Positions 9,421 through 18,673 of a stretch of 64,000 nucleotides of DNA are shown here, piece after piece. The DNA lies in assembly GCA_937925855.1 (NCBI GenBank), contig CALAMO010000023.1, forward strand, positions 26,288-90,287, in the 5' to 3' direction. Numbering within the stretch: the stretch's first letter is position 1; each line of letters opens with the position of its first letter. The DNA is from an uncultured Thiotrichaceae bacterium. Lineage in GTDB: Bacteria; Pseudomonadota; Gammaproteobacteria; Thiotrichales; Thiotrichaceae. The notes below the pieces were generated by a model. That model made no database searches and was not told the DNA's origin. It saw only the letters and a program-made list of their open reading frames with translations. The position numbers were made by a program, and so were the translations under genes.

Positions 9421-10503
9421 ATGCCATTAGTAAATCATACCGGTTTACCGACGTTTACCCGCTTGGCGGGTGAAGGGCAGGATATTTTGGCGGCGGATTA
9501 TGCGCGCCAGCAGGATATTCGCGAGCTGCATATTGGGCTGCTGAATATTATGCCGGATGGTGCATTAGCCGCCACGGAGCGGCAGTTTTTCCGGCTGATT
9601 GGGAATGCCAATCTGATTGCCCAGTTCCATATGCATGTCTTTACCCTCGATAGCCTGCCTCGCGGTGCGCAGGCGCAGGCACATATTGATCAGTATTATG
9701 AGACCTTTGCGGCCATCAAAGCGCAGGGCCTGGATGCGCTGATTATTACCGGCGCAGCACCGGTGGCCCCGCAGCTGGAAGATGAGCCGTTCTGGCCGGG
9801 CCTGATGGAGGTGGTGGCCTGGGCACAGCAGCATGTGACCTCGACTCTATGCTCTTGTCTCACTAGCCACGCCATTGTGCAGCATTTGTATGGTGTGCGG
9901 CGTAAACCGCTGGGTTACAAGCGCTGGGGCGTGTATCCACACCGTCTGACCCTGCCACAGCATCCGCTGGTGTCGAATATGAACAGTCATTTTGATGCAC
10001 CGCATTCGCGCTTTAACGAGGTCGATACGGATGAGCTGCGTGCTGCTGGGCTGCATATATTGGCGGAAAGTTGCGAGGCGGGCATGCATTTGGCGGTCAG
10101 CCCGGATTGTTTTCGCTTCGTTTTCTTCCAGGGCCACCCGGAATACGATGGGGTCAGCCTGCTGAAAGAATACCGGCGTGAACTGGCGCTGTGGTATGTT
10201 GGCGAGCGGACGGACTATCCACCGTTCCCTGAGAATTACCTCAGGCCCCAGGTGAAAGCGATTTTGAATGAGTATCGTCTGCGGCTAGAGCACCTGCGCG
10301 ATCAGGGCGGCGAGTCGCCAGTGTTCCCAGAAGCCCTGTTATTACCGCTGCTGCCGAATACGTGGCGTGATACCGCAAAAAGTCTGGTGAGTAACTGGAT
10401 TGGGAAGGTGTATCAGGTCACGCACAGTGAGCGCCACCTGCCGTTTATGGCAGGTATTGACCCGGATGACCCGCTGGGTATGCGTTCGGCTCTGCAGTTT
10501 TAA
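9421..10503 (+). CDS. metA: Homoserine O-acyltransferase, MetA family
   Basis: A 360-residue class-I glutamine-amidotransferase-like acyltransferase that activates homoserine in methionine synthesis. LHIGLLNIMPDGALAATERQ near the N-terminus is a MetA hallmark. The probable catalytic cysteine is C146 in STLCSCLTSHA, and the partner His/Glu pair is in FFQGHPEYD. It is about 50 residues longer than the E. coli enzyme because of a C-terminal extension. Whether it uses succinyl-CoA or acetyl-CoA cannot be told by eye, since members of this family do either. The start is 3 bp after the P-loop gene, suggesting coupling. Confidence 0.88.
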   Translation: MPLVNHTGLPTFTRLAGEGQDILAADYARQQDIRELHIGLLNIMPDGALAATERQFFRLIGNANLIAQFHMHVFTLDSLPRGAQAQAHIDQYYETFAAIKAQGLDALIITGAAPVAPQLEDEPFWPGLMEVVAWAQQHVTSTLCSCLTSHAIVQHLYGVRRKPLGYKRWGVYPHRLTLPQHPLVSNMNSHFDAPHSRFNEVDTDELRAAGLHILAESCEAGMHLAVSPDCFRFVFFQGHPEYDGVSLLKEYRRELALWYVGERTDYPPFPENYLRPQVKAILNEYRLRLEHLRDQGGESPVFPEALLLPLLPNTWRDTAKSLVSNWIGKVYQVTHSERHLPFMAGIDPDDPLGMRSALQF

Positions 10504-10573
10504 GGCTAGCCAGCAGCACCAGCTGACAGTAGGCCGGGTTGTCAGCGTGGAATTAAACCGGGGTGCTAATGCA

Positions 10574-11581
10574 ATGAGACTGTTAATACTGCTAATTTCC
10601 TGTTCAATGCTGCTATTTAGTCTGGTAACACTGCTGGATTATTGGCGCTATGATGAGGTGCTGCAGGATGCGGCCGAGCTCATGCGGCGCGATGTCAGCA
10701 GCACTGACATACAGGCGCAGATTGAAGCGGCTCTGGCTGCAGATGCCCCGGAAGAGGCGCGCATGTACCTCAGCATTGCCACTACCTTCGGCCACGCTCT
10801 CAACCCGCAAGATTACCTCCCGCGTATCCAGGCACTGGAAACCCCGTGGCAACAGACGAAACGGCAGGTCAGTCGCTTTGCTGATGGTTTTGTGGAGGGT
10901 GCTGCCAGCAGTGCAGCCGGTGTCGCCGGGGCGATTACGGCGGATTTCACCGTAGTCGGTGATGTGCGTGATTTGAATGAGCAATATGCCTTATATCAGC
11001 AAGGGCAGGCAGTGAATACGCTGATTGTGACATTAGCCGGTGTTGGGGTCGGACTGACAGCGGCGACGCTAGCCAGTGCCGGTAGCGCTGCACCTGCGAA
11101 ATCTGGCGTGTCTGCACTCAAGCTGGCGGGACGCAGTGGTAAATTGACGCCTAAATTACAGCGCTTATTAGTGCGTCAGGGGCAATCGGTCTTTGATTAT
11201 CAGCGCTTTATGCGGACGTTGGGTGCAGAACGTAGCTTAGCGCGGGTGCAGCGCGCAGCGCTAAAAGCGTATAACCCACGGGCGCTGGATGCGCTGGCTG
11301 ATACTGCGAAACAAGTCAATAGGCTACGCGAATCCACTTCGCTGTTGGATACGATTAATCTGCTGCGCTACGTGGACAATATGGACGACCTGCGGCGGCT
11401 GGAAAAAGTGAGTCGGCGCTATGGGATGCAGACTAAAGGCATCCTGAAACTGGTCGGAAAGGCGGGGATCGGCACCGTACGAGTGTTGCGTCGGACAACG
11501 GAATTTTTTGTTGGGCTCGTGGCGACGCTGCTATCCCTGGTGGCGACCTTGTTTTCGCTAGCGGGGTTTGTGCGGCGCTGA
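10574..11581 (+). CDS. Hypothetical inner-membrane protein
   Basis: A 335-residue protein that I do not recognise. The frame is open further upstream into metA, but the ATG at 10574 gives a natural membrane N-terminus (MRLLILLISC). Hydrophobic segments are seen at the extreme N-terminus, in a Gly/Ala-rich middle stretch (VNTLIVTLAGVGVGLTAATL) and at the C-terminus (FFVGLVATLLSLVATLFSL). The intervening regions are polar and helical. It follows metA by 70 bp on the same strand. No function can be inferred. Confidence 0.7.
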   Translation: MRLLILLISCSMLLFSLVTLLDYWRYDEVLQDAAELMRRDVSSTDIQAQIEAALAADAPEEARMYLSIATTFGHALNPQDYLPRIQALETPWQQTKRQVSRFADGFVEGAASSAAGVAGAITADFTVVGDVRDLNEQYALYQQGQAVNTLIVTLAGVGVGLTAATLASAGSAAPAKSGVSALKLAGRSGKLTPKLQRLLVRQGQSVFDYQRFMRTLGAERSLARVQRAALKAYNPRALDALADTAKQVNRLRESTSLLDTINLLRYVDNMDDLRRLEKVSRRYGMQTKGILKLVGKAGIGTVRVLRRTTEFFVGLVATLLSLVATLFSLAGFVRR

Positions 11582-11631
11582 TCAGGTAGGGCGCTGCCTA
11601 TTAGACACACTGAACGCTCTTAATCTGAGCG

Positions 11632-12387
11632 TTACGCTAAAAAGTCCCGCACCACCGCATTAAACAACGCTGGTTTTTCCAAGTGCACGGCATGTGAACA
11701 GCCCGCAATCACGCTCAACGCTGCGCCTGGAATTGTCTGCCACAGCTGCTGCGGCAACGGCCAGCGATAGGATTGATCCTGATCGCCCCATAGGACCAGG
11801 GTGGGGGCGCTAATGTTCGCCAGCTCAGCCACACCTGACCAATGCTCCATCGCGGTTAAGCCTGCGAGTCCAGCTTGCAGGCTTGCCATAACGGCAATAT
11901 CCGCACAGCCTGCGTAGCCAGTGCTCTGTTCGCCTCCGATAAACCACTTGGCTGCAATGCGCCTAGCGGTGGTGGTAACGCCCGCTGTGCGAAGCTTCTG
12001 CCTGGACTGCGCAATCGTTTCAAACCGGCCCGGCATCACGCCTAATGGCCCGGTGCCGTATAGCACAAGGCGCTGAATACGCTGTGGGGCCAGTCGGGCG
12101 ATCTCTTGGGCAATCATGCCGCCCATGGAATGTCCGACGAGATGACAGTGCTTCACGTCCTGTCGGTCTAGTTCAGCCAACACATACTCGGCAAAGCCGG
12201 TAATGCTTTCCGGTGCTTGTAGCGCGCTGTTGAGTCCAAAGCCGGGCAGGTCGGGGGTGATCACCTTAAAAACATCGGCAAAAGCTGCGATCTGGGCGGC
12301 CCACTGTGGGCTGCCCCCAAAATAGCCATGGACAAAAACCAGTGCGGGTTGGTTTGCTGTGGGTTTAGCGCTGGCTGAATCTGGCAT
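11632..12387 (-). CDS. Alpha/beta-fold hydrolase
   Basis: A 251-residue cytosolic alpha/beta hydrolase. Visible are the oxyanion region (VFVHGYFGG, residues 17-25), the nucleophile elbow GHSMGG with S87, an acid candidate in LWGDQDQS and the catalytic histidine in GCSHAVHLEKP. This pattern fits an esterase or C-C bond hydrolase, but the substrate is unknown. Its start overlaps the stop of the permease gene by one base (TAATG). It is therefore the last gene of the Opu-type transport operon and may act on a compound imported by it; that is inference. Confidence 0.85.
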   Translation of the reverse strand: MPDSASAKPTANQPALVFVHGYFGGSPQWAAQIAAFADVFKVITPDLPGFGLNSALQAPESITGFAEYVLAELDRQDVKHCHLVGHSMGGMIAQEIARLAPQRIQRLVLYGTGPLGVMPGRFETIAQSRQKLRTAGVTTTARRIAAKWFIGGEQSTGYAGCADIAVMASLQAGLAGLTAMEHWSGVAELANISAPTLVLWGDQDQSYRWPLPQQLWQTIPGAALSVIAGCSHAVHLEKPALFNAVVRDFLA

Positions 12388-13961
12388 TATTTACGCTCGC
12401 CTTGCACAATGCGATCTAGAATCATAGCACAGAACAGAATTGCAAAGCCCGCGAGTATGCCTTGGCCGACATTGGCGTATTGCAGGGCTTCCAATACGTC
12501 TTCTCCTAAGCCTTTGGCGCCGATGAGTGAAGCCACCACCACCATCGCTAGACTCAGCATAATGGTTTGATTGATCCCGGCGCGAATCGACGGTGCGGCG
12601 AGCGGCAGGTCCACTTTAGTCAGCAGATACCATTTACTCGCGCCAAAGGAAATTGCGGCTTCGCGGACATGTTCAGGCACACCGCGAAGGCCCAAGACAG
12701 TGAGGCGCACCACCGGCGTGCCGCCAAAAATCATGGTGGTGACGACTGCTGCCGGTTTACCCGTGCCAAAAAATGCGATCACGGGGATCATAAAGACAAA
12801 GGCTGGCATGGTTTGCATGAAATCCATAATGGGGCGAATAAAGGAATAAAAGCGCTCTCGCCGTGCACAAAACATACCGAGTGGAATGCCGATAATAATC
12901 GATAGCACCGCCGCTGTGCCGAGTAGGGCTAGGGTGGTCATCGCCTTTTCCCAAAACCCAAGAAACCCCATATAGGACAGAAACGCCCCAGAAAAAATCG
13001 CCGCCCGTGTCCCGGCAGAGAGCCAGGTCAGCAGAATAATAAAAGCGGCAATCACCATCCACGGGGTCTGGACTAACAGTAACTCCAGGCCGTCGAGCAC
13101 AAAGCGAATACCCCGGGTGATAATGTCAAAAAATACTTCGCCATGCGTGACGGCAAAGGCAAAAAAGTCTTCTACCCACTGAATGCTGGTTAGGCGAATA
13201 ACGCGCTGCGTTGGAAATTCAATCAGCCAGGGCAGCACGCCAGGAAAGCTATAGTGGGTGACGGTCGCCAGTAGAATCATAGTGACAAAACCTACGGCCA
13301 GTCCGATGTGTTTGGGGGTCATGCCGCGCGCAATGCTTGGATCAGACAGCCAGTCAGAAAAACGCTTTTCCAGCAGCATATTCGCTAGCAGTGCCTGGAT
13401 GAGTTTCATGACTAATAACGCGGCTAGCCCGCTTAGCGCCAGCGTCATGCCGGTGCTTTCCAACTGCTGTGCTTCTAGACGGATGCCACCAATGGAATTT
13501 TCCAGCCCGTCGACGGTGCGCCGATAGACATCAATTTTGTCGGTATTATTCTCGATAGCGGCGGCTAGCTGCTGACGTCTTAATTCCAGTGTGCCTTCAA
13601 TTTTTGCAATCCGTGCCCAGGCATCTGCCGCTAGATCACCAAATAAGCCGCGCACAATTTGTACGATGGCAAAGGTTTCTAGAATCAGAAAGCTTAGACC
13701 CCAGTTCCACAAGCTGCGGGCACAAAACCAAATGGGCCCAAGCAGCCCGGCCCATAGGTTAAACGTCCAGCTGAAGCCTGCATTGTTGCCGATTTTTTTA
13801 AACTGTTTTTTATAGTATTCGGGGTGAGTGCGCACAAAGGCTGGGATTTGCTGTTCACGCTCGCGTGCAAAATCATCCGCACTTTGCATGAGTTCATCGT
13901 GGGCCGTGCGCGCCGCCTGCGCCGTGGCGGTCGTGTCGCTAGGCTGTTCAACCGTACTCAT
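12387..13961 (-). CDS. ProW/OpuAB-type ABC permease with a long N-terminal extension
   Basis: A 524-residue permease of the glycine betaine/proline transporter class. The C-terminal third carries the transport fold, with the EAA-type loop EHVREAAISFGASKWYLLTK near residue 435. The N-terminal half is unusual. It has a cytosolic head, hydrophobic segments around residues 45-110, a helical heptad-like region around 117-175 (RIAKIEGTLELRRQQLAAAI) and further membrane segments before the canonical domain. It overlaps the ATPase gene by 4 bp (ATGA) and is followed by the hydrolase. The substrate is probably a betaine or similar compatible solute. Confidence 0.9.
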   Translation of the reverse strand: MSTVEQPSDTTATAQAARTAHDELMQSADDFAREREQQIPAFVRTHPEYYKKQFKKIGNNAGFSWTFNLWAGLLGPIWFCARSLWNWGLSFLILETFAIVQIVRGLFGDLAADAWARIAKIEGTLELRRQQLAAAIENNTDKIDVYRRTVDGLENSIGGIRLEAQQLESTGMTLALSGLAALLVMKLIQALLANMLLEKRFSDWLSDPSIARGMTPKHIGLAVGFVTMILLATVTHYSFPGVLPWLIEFPTQRVIRLTSIQWVEDFFAFAVTHGEVFFDIITRGIRFVLDGLELLLVQTPWMVIAAFIILLTWLSAGTRAAIFSGAFLSYMGFLGFWEKAMTTLALLGTAAVLSIIIGIPLGMFCARRERFYSFIRPIMDFMQTMPAFVFMIPVIAFFGTGKPAAVVTTMIFGGTPVVRLTVLGLRGVPEHVREAAISFGASKWYLLTKVDLPLAAPSIRAGINQTIMLSLAMVVVASLIGAKGLGEDVLEALQYANVGQGILAGFAILFCAMILDRIVQGERK

Positions 13962-15037
13962 GAGGTTTCGGCTCCTTCGATAACGGTCTGCAAAATATCA
14001 GCGCGGGTGATGACACCGGCGCGCTGCCCGTTGTCGTGCACGATAATAGGGGTGGCGCTGGCAATCGCTAGCTGAATGAGTTCGCTGAGGGAGGCATCCT
14101 CAGCAACCTGCGGTGCGTCTGCGGGTATAGCCAGTCCGGTCTGTGCGTGATAGTGCTCAAAACTTTGCATGACTGCGTGGGCCTTGACAATTTTCAGGCG
14201 GGAAATGCCAGCGACAAAATCGGCGACATAATCATTCGCTGGATTCATCACAATGTCTTCTGCCGTGCCGACCTGCACCAGGCGCCCATCGTGCATAATC
14301 GCGATGCGGTCACCAATGCGTACGGCCTCATCCAAATCGTGGGTAATGAACACCGTAGTTTTATGCATCATCGCCGAGAGTTTGATGAACTCATCCTGTA
14401 ACTGACGCCGAATCAGCGGATCCAGCGCAGAAAACGGCTCATCCATCAGTAGCACTTCTGGGTTAGCGGTCAGTGCCCGCGCCAGACCAACCCGCTGCTG
14501 CATACCGCCAGAGAGTTCATGGGCATATTTATTACCCCAGGCCTCCAACTCCACCGTTTTTAGCATATGCGCCGCGCGCCGCAGCCGCTCATTTTTATTC
14601 ATATTGCGGATTTCCAGCGGCATCGCGACATTATCGAGTACTGAGCGGTGTGGCAGCAGCGCAAAATTCTGGAACACCATGCTGATTTTTTCATTGCGGA
14701 ACTTCTGCAAGGCACGATTGCCTAGTGACATGACATCGACACCATCAATCAGAATATTACCAGTCGTGGGTTCTAACAGCCGGTTAAAGTGACGTACCAG
14801 CGTAGATTTACCGCTGCCGGACAGGCCCATGACGCAGAAGATTTCGCCGCGTCGCACATTGAAACTGACATCAGCAACGCCGACCACAGCATTGTATTGT
14901 GCCAACACTTCGGCTTTGCCGAGACCTTTTTGATGAATGGCGCTTAAGGCTTCATCCGCCCGGTCGCCGAATATTTTCCAGACATTGGAGACTTCCAGTG
15001 CGATGGCGCTGGAGGTTGCAGGAGTTGAGTTGGCCAC
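13958..15037 (-). CDS. ProV/OpuAA-type ABC transporter ATPase
   Basis: A 359-residue ATPase of the glycine betaine/proline uptake class. Walker A is GLSGSGKST (residues 71-79), the signature is LSGGMQQRVGLARAL and Walker B is VLLMDEPFSALD, with the switch histidine in FITHDLDEA. The N-terminal helix before the first strand (DEALSAIHQKGLGKAEVL) is typical of ProV. The last 75 residues resemble a CBS domain, which in OpuA-type systems senses ionic strength. It overlaps the permease by 4 bp and lies 228 bp after the binding-protein gene. Confidence 0.93.
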   Translation of the reverse strand: MANSTPATSSAIALEVSNVWKIFGDRADEALSAIHQKGLGKAEVLAQYNAVVGVADVSFNVRRGEIFCVMGLSGSGKSTLVRHFNRLLEPTTGNILIDGVDVMSLGNRALQKFRNEKISMVFQNFALLPHRSVLDNVAMPLEIRNMNKNERLRRAAHMLKTVELEAWGNKYAHELSGGMQQRVGLARALTANPEVLLMDEPFSALDPLIRRQLQDEFIKLSAMMHKTTVFITHDLDEAVRIGDRIAIMHDGRLVQVGTAEDIVMNPANDYVADFVAGISRLKIVKAHAVMQSFEHYHAQTGLAIPADAPQVAEDASLSELIQLAIASATPIIVHDNGQRAGVITRADILQTVIEGAETS

Positions 15038-15179
15038 GGCTGTGTTCGATCCCAGTGTTTTAGTCTAAAGCCCAAGTACCGCCTCTTTTCTCTTTAAGCA
15101 GAGCGGAGGTTTACCAGCAATGCCGCAACATGCTGGCGGGACTCCTTTTGAATAAAGAGAAACAAAGGGGTATTTCCTG

Positions 15180-15243
15180 GGCACCTCAGCAAAGGTGCCT
15201 AAGACGGCCTTATTTCCTGCGGTGATGCCACAGGAAATAAGGC
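15180..15243. promoter_or_regulatory. Two intercistronic hairpins between the binding protein and the ATPase genes
   Basis: The first stem pairs GGCACCT (15180-15186) with AGGTGCC (15193-15199) over a 6-base loop. The second pairs GCCTTATTTCCTG (15207-15219) with CAGGAAATAAGGC (15231-15243), 13 perfect pairs over 11 bases. Neither is followed by a T-run in the direction of transcription, so they are poor terminators. The likely role is to stabilise the 3' end of the binding-protein message or cause partial termination, giving more binding protein than membrane subunits. Confidence 0.6.
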
Positions 15244-15265
15244 AAGCAGAGTCGTCGAGGGGGGC

Positions 15266-16231
15266 TTATAGCCCTAACCACGCATCGACACGGTCAGTGT
15301 TCTTCTCGACCCATTCTTTAGCGACTTCAGCCGGATCGCGGCCCTTGCCAGAAATTTCATAGGCAAAGCTGCTGACATCGTCGGCATTTAGGCCAAAGTT
15401 TTCAAAAAACTCGGCAATGGCTGGCGAACGGTCTTTCAGGGATTTAGACCAAGCGATTTGGACATTTTTCAGTGCATCTTTGGTCGCTACCTTAGACTTT
15501 TCAAACCATTCCGCATCATCAGAAGGCTGCACCATGACATACTTTTCAGGGTCGTAAGTAGGCTCGGTCAGCATGGTCACATCGAACATATACCAAACGG
15601 CATGTGGCTTATAGCAGTAAAACGCATAGCCTTCATCTTTGGCGACGGCATCTTTAATGCGCGCAGTTTTGACGGCTTCTTCCGCCCGGATTGGCTCAAT
15701 GAACTCCATCAGCTTGTAATCACGCACTTTAACTTCGTTCACGTTAGCTGAGGCCCAACCCGGTGCACCAATCCACAGTTCACCTTTGCCGTTATCGTCG
15801 CTGTCCATTAGTTTTGCGACCTCAGGGCGGCCTAGATCTGCAATGTCGGTGATGTTGTTATCTTCGCCGAATTTTTTGGGTACGCAGAAGCCCTGGTTGC
15901 CTTCGTAGGCATTTTCGCTCAGCTGGACGGTACCTGCTGCGTCGACGTATTTCTTAGTGAAGCTTTCTTGGTTGGGCAGCCAGACATCGGGATGCACATC
16001 AATATCGCCTTTGCCCTGATCCATCGCCTGGAAGATGGTTGCGTTATTGCCGGGTACTAATTCAGCTTCGCCGCCGATACGCTCCTCAACCACTACCTTC
16101 AGCAGGTTGGCGATGGCCTGTGCTCCTGTCCAGGAGGGAACACCGATATTCACTTTTTCGCTGGCCTGAACGCTCAGTGCGCTTAGGCTAACTGCCGCCG
16201 CTAAGGATAGGCGCAATAAGTTTCTTTTCAT
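15266..16231 (-). CDS. Periplasmic substrate-binding protein, ProX/OpuAC type
   Basis: A 321-residue exported binding protein. A signal peptide ends near SVQA, with cleavage around residues 23-24, followed by VNIGVPSWTGAQAIANLL, the usual opening of this family. Aromatic residues able to cage a quaternary amine are present (VWLPN, WIGAPGWA, HAVWYMF) but the exact box cannot be assigned by eye. It is the first gene of the transport operon. Candidates for the ligand are glycine betaine, choline, carnitine or similar compounds. The hairpins downstream suggest that it is made in excess over the other subunits. Confidence 0.92.
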   Translation of the reverse strand: MKRNLLRLSLAAAVSLSALSVQASEKVNIGVPSWTGAQAIANLLKVVVEERIGGEAELVPGNNATIFQAMDQGKGDIDVHPDVWLPNQESFTKKYVDAAGTVQLSENAYEGNQGFCVPKKFGEDNNITDIADLGRPEVAKLMDSDDNGKGELWIGAPGWASANVNEVKVRDYKLMEFIEPIRAEEAVKTARIKDAVAKDEGYAFYCYKPHAVWYMFDVTMLTEPTYDPEKYVMVQPSDDAEWFEKSKVATKDALKNVQIAWSKSLKDRSPAIAEFFENFGLNADDVSSFAYEISGKGRDPAEVAKEWVEKNTDRVDAWLGL

Positions 16232-16358
16232 GGAAAATCTCCTCTGATTTCATGGGTGTGGGGTGTCACAAGAGGTGACGTCCCGGAACGATTACCCTAC
16301 ATCGATTTAGCTGAGGTGTGCAATGCTTTTTAACCGTTTCATGCACAGCCGTAAGCTG

Positions 16359-17195
16359 CTATTTAGGCTTCTGTACGATCGGTAATTCCCAAGCACCGTG
16401 TTCCCAGTCTTCCTCAATCCAGGTGAAGTCACTGTGGAAGCAGGGTGGGGTGGCGCGCGCGTCCTGCACCAGTTCACCCGCCAGGAAGTTAAGGAAGAAC
16501 ATATGTGAGCCTGGGCAACAAACGCTGGAGTGATAGCCCTTGGGTACCAGCGCACAGTCGCCGTCTTGGCCGGACATTACGTCGTTAAACTCGCCGTCGC
16601 GCCAGTTACGATGCATCCAGAAACCGTTATCGGGCTGCAGTTTAAAGTAGTAGGTTTCCTCCAGATACGGTGAGCCATCATGGCCGTCGTGACAGTGAGG
16701 TGCCCAGCCAGACCAGCAGCCACGCGGGACATAAACTTCAAATAAGATCAGCCGCTCAGCGGGCATGGGGGCCGCTAAGATATGGTTGACCTGTCGATAA
16801 GCCGCCCCGCCGCCACGGATCTCTGAGCGCATCTCCTGCGGTTCATGCAGCCGGGTCGGATAAACACCCTCAGCCGGTGCAGAGCCAATTGCAAAGGTGA
16901 GATTGCCACCGGCTAACAGCGTGATCACCTCACCGGGGTGAACATACAGGACCTGCGGCATTTCTTCGAATACGCTGCTGCGGGCCAGGGTGTAGCGGGT
17001 GCCATTGATTTCGAACGTGCCTGCGCCGCTGATGGGCACAATGGCGGTTTCCTGCTGATTGCGCTGCTCCTGAAATGCGGCGCCATCGCTGTGATCGCGC
17101 ACCGAAAAGCTGAGGTATTTCCAGCCTGCTGTTTCAGGGGTGACGGCGAGCTGTACGCGCTCATTTTTTTGGGATGCTATAAAATTAAGGCTCAT
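16359..17195 (-). CDS. iolB: 5-deoxy-glucuronate isomerase IolB
   Basis: A 278-residue bicupin of the IolB/KduI family, an enzyme of myo-inositol breakdown. The metal-binding cluster is visible as PHCHDGHDGSPYLEE (H167, H169 and E179/E180 region), and a later GYHS motif supplies the last histidine. No other iol gene is present in the window. The gene lies 127 bp upstream of the binding-protein gene on the same strand. Either the inositol genes are elsewhere or this copy serves another sugar acid. The family call is strong and the pathway role is less sure. Confidence 0.88.
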   Translation of the reverse strand: MSLNFIASQKNERVQLAVTPETAGWKYLSFSVRDHSDGAAFQEQRNQQETAIVPISGAGTFEINGTRYTLARSSVFEEMPQVLYVHPGEVITLLAGGNLTFAIGSAPAEGVYPTRLHEPQEMRSEIRGGGAAYRQVNHILAAPMPAERLILFEVYVPRGCWSGWAPHCHDGHDGSPYLEETYYFKLQPDNGFWMHRNWRDGEFNDVMSGQDGDCALVPKGYHSSVCCPGSHMFFLNFLAGELVQDARATPPCFHSDFTWIEEDWEHGAWELPIVQKPK

Positions 17196-17301
17196 TGATT
17201 TTCCTTATATAAAGAGAAATAAGCATGCCTGCAAGGGTAGTCAAATGATAACACACTGCATCTGCCCGGCTGCTACTTCTCATGAATCCGCTTATCAATC
17301 C

Positions 17302-18534
17302 TTATTGCTGTAGATGGCCCTCAATGTGCGTCACCATGGCATCGAACAGCGGATTAAAGGTCAGGCGCTGGAAAGGGTAGAATTTTGTTTCATCCTCACT
17401 GCCAAACTCACCGAGCCAGTTGTTATCGCCTTGTAGGCAGTCGCTGGCTTGCTTGTCCGATACCGGCCCGACATGTAGGCCACAAGCTTTGTAGCTGCCC
17501 TGCGCGCCGTAAATGGCATTGTCGGGCGCATAAGGCAGCGCGAGGTGCGAGAAATTAACAATTCTTTGCGCCGGTAGGTAGCTATTCACCGCTTGCAAGC
17601 CCGGAAACTTGGCCAGCGCTGCGGGTTCACTGCTGTAAATCAGCGCGCTGCTGTTGGGGTGCGTCATCTTTTGCTGGAACAGGTCTAGATTCAACTGCGG
17701 CTGGACAGCGATATCGGCCATGCTTTGGATGAGGAGTACCGGCGTTGTTATCGCGCCCTGCTGTTGCAGTCGCTCATTGAAGTGTTGGGTCAATAAATAC
17801 GTTTGCGCCAGTCCGTTCATCGTCATCGACTGATAACGCGGCGCTTGCGTCGGCGGATCTACATCCGCCCAATCTTTAATATGGCGTAACCAAGTGGTGT
17901 TCCAGGTGAGCAGCGGCATATTCACCCCAAGCGCGGGCGCTATCAAAACTGCTCCCTGTAAATCAGTATGGTCTAGCAGGGCATTAGCCGATAATAACCC
18001 CCCTAAGGAAAACCCAGCAATAAAAGCGTGCTCAACTTCTTGCTTGAGTGAGCGGAGCCCATAATCAACGGCCGCAACCCAGTCGGAGTAGGCGATATCC
18101 GCCAGGTCTTTTGGGCGGGTGCCATGCCCAGGAAGGAGGAGACTGCGTACTAATATACAGCGTTGACTCAGGGCTGCCGCTAGGTCTCGCATGACAAAAG
18201 TGGTATCTGATAGGCCATGTATCAGTAAAATGCCGCGCTTATGCTTAGCCGTGCAGGCCGCATCAGGCTGCCATTCAAACGGGGCGACCATGGCTAATTC
18301 CTGCGCTTGCTCGGATGCGTTCTGGAATACTCGATTCTGCTGCAAATAAGCCTTGGTTTCGGCTATGTACTGCGTAAAGGGGGCATCGCTTTGATAATCA
18401 AACGTATTAGGCTGTGCTGACTTTTGGTAATAGGGTAAATCGGGCGCGGTGGCGCAGTTAGTCAGTGCGAAGGTGATGCCTAAAAAGAGTGCTAGTGCCA
18501 GTAGGTTGCGAATTGTTTTGCGGGTGAAGACCAT
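17302..18534 (-). CDS. Alpha/beta-hydrolase lipoprotein
   Basis: A 410-residue protein with a basic start, a hydrophobic stretch and a lipobox LTNC, giving lipidation at C27. It should be attached to an envelope membrane. The hydrolase fold shows LLIHGLSD at residues 104-110, PGHGTRP and the nucleophile elbow GFSLGG with S176. An aspartate and a histidine are expected later (NFSHLALPY is a good histidine candidate). Members resemble serine aminopeptidase-like or lysophospholipase-like hydrolases, and the substrate is unknown. It is transcribed alone, with no partner closer than 100 bp. Confidence 0.85.
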   Translation of the reverse strand: MVFTRKTIRNLLALALFLGITFALTNCATAPDLPYYQKSAQPNTFDYQSDAPFTQYIAETKAYLQQNRVFQNASEQAQELAMVAPFEWQPDAACTAKHKRGILLIHGLSDTTFVMRDLAAALSQRCILVRSLLLPGHGTRPKDLADIAYSDWVAAVDYGLRSLKQEVEHAFIAGFSLGGLLSANALLDHTDLQGAVLIAPALGVNMPLLTWNTTWLRHIKDWADVDPPTQAPRYQSMTMNGLAQTYLLTQHFNERLQQQGAITTPVLLIQSMADIAVQPQLNLDLFQQKMTHPNSSALIYSSEPAALAKFPGLQAVNSYLPAQRIVNFSHLALPYAPDNAIYGAQGSYKACGLHVGPVSDKQASDCLQGDNNWLGEFGSEDETKFYPFQRLTFNPLFDAMVTHIEGHLQQ

Positions 18535-18673
18535 GATGAAGTCCTGTTAGTGACGCGATTGTGAGGTGGATCTTACCGTGAAAAGTTTATTGAGTAGTCA
18601 AAAAAAGTGGATTGATAAATAAGCTATCGCGCCAAATGATTGGGGGCAGGATCGGTTTAAGCTGTCGATCAAG

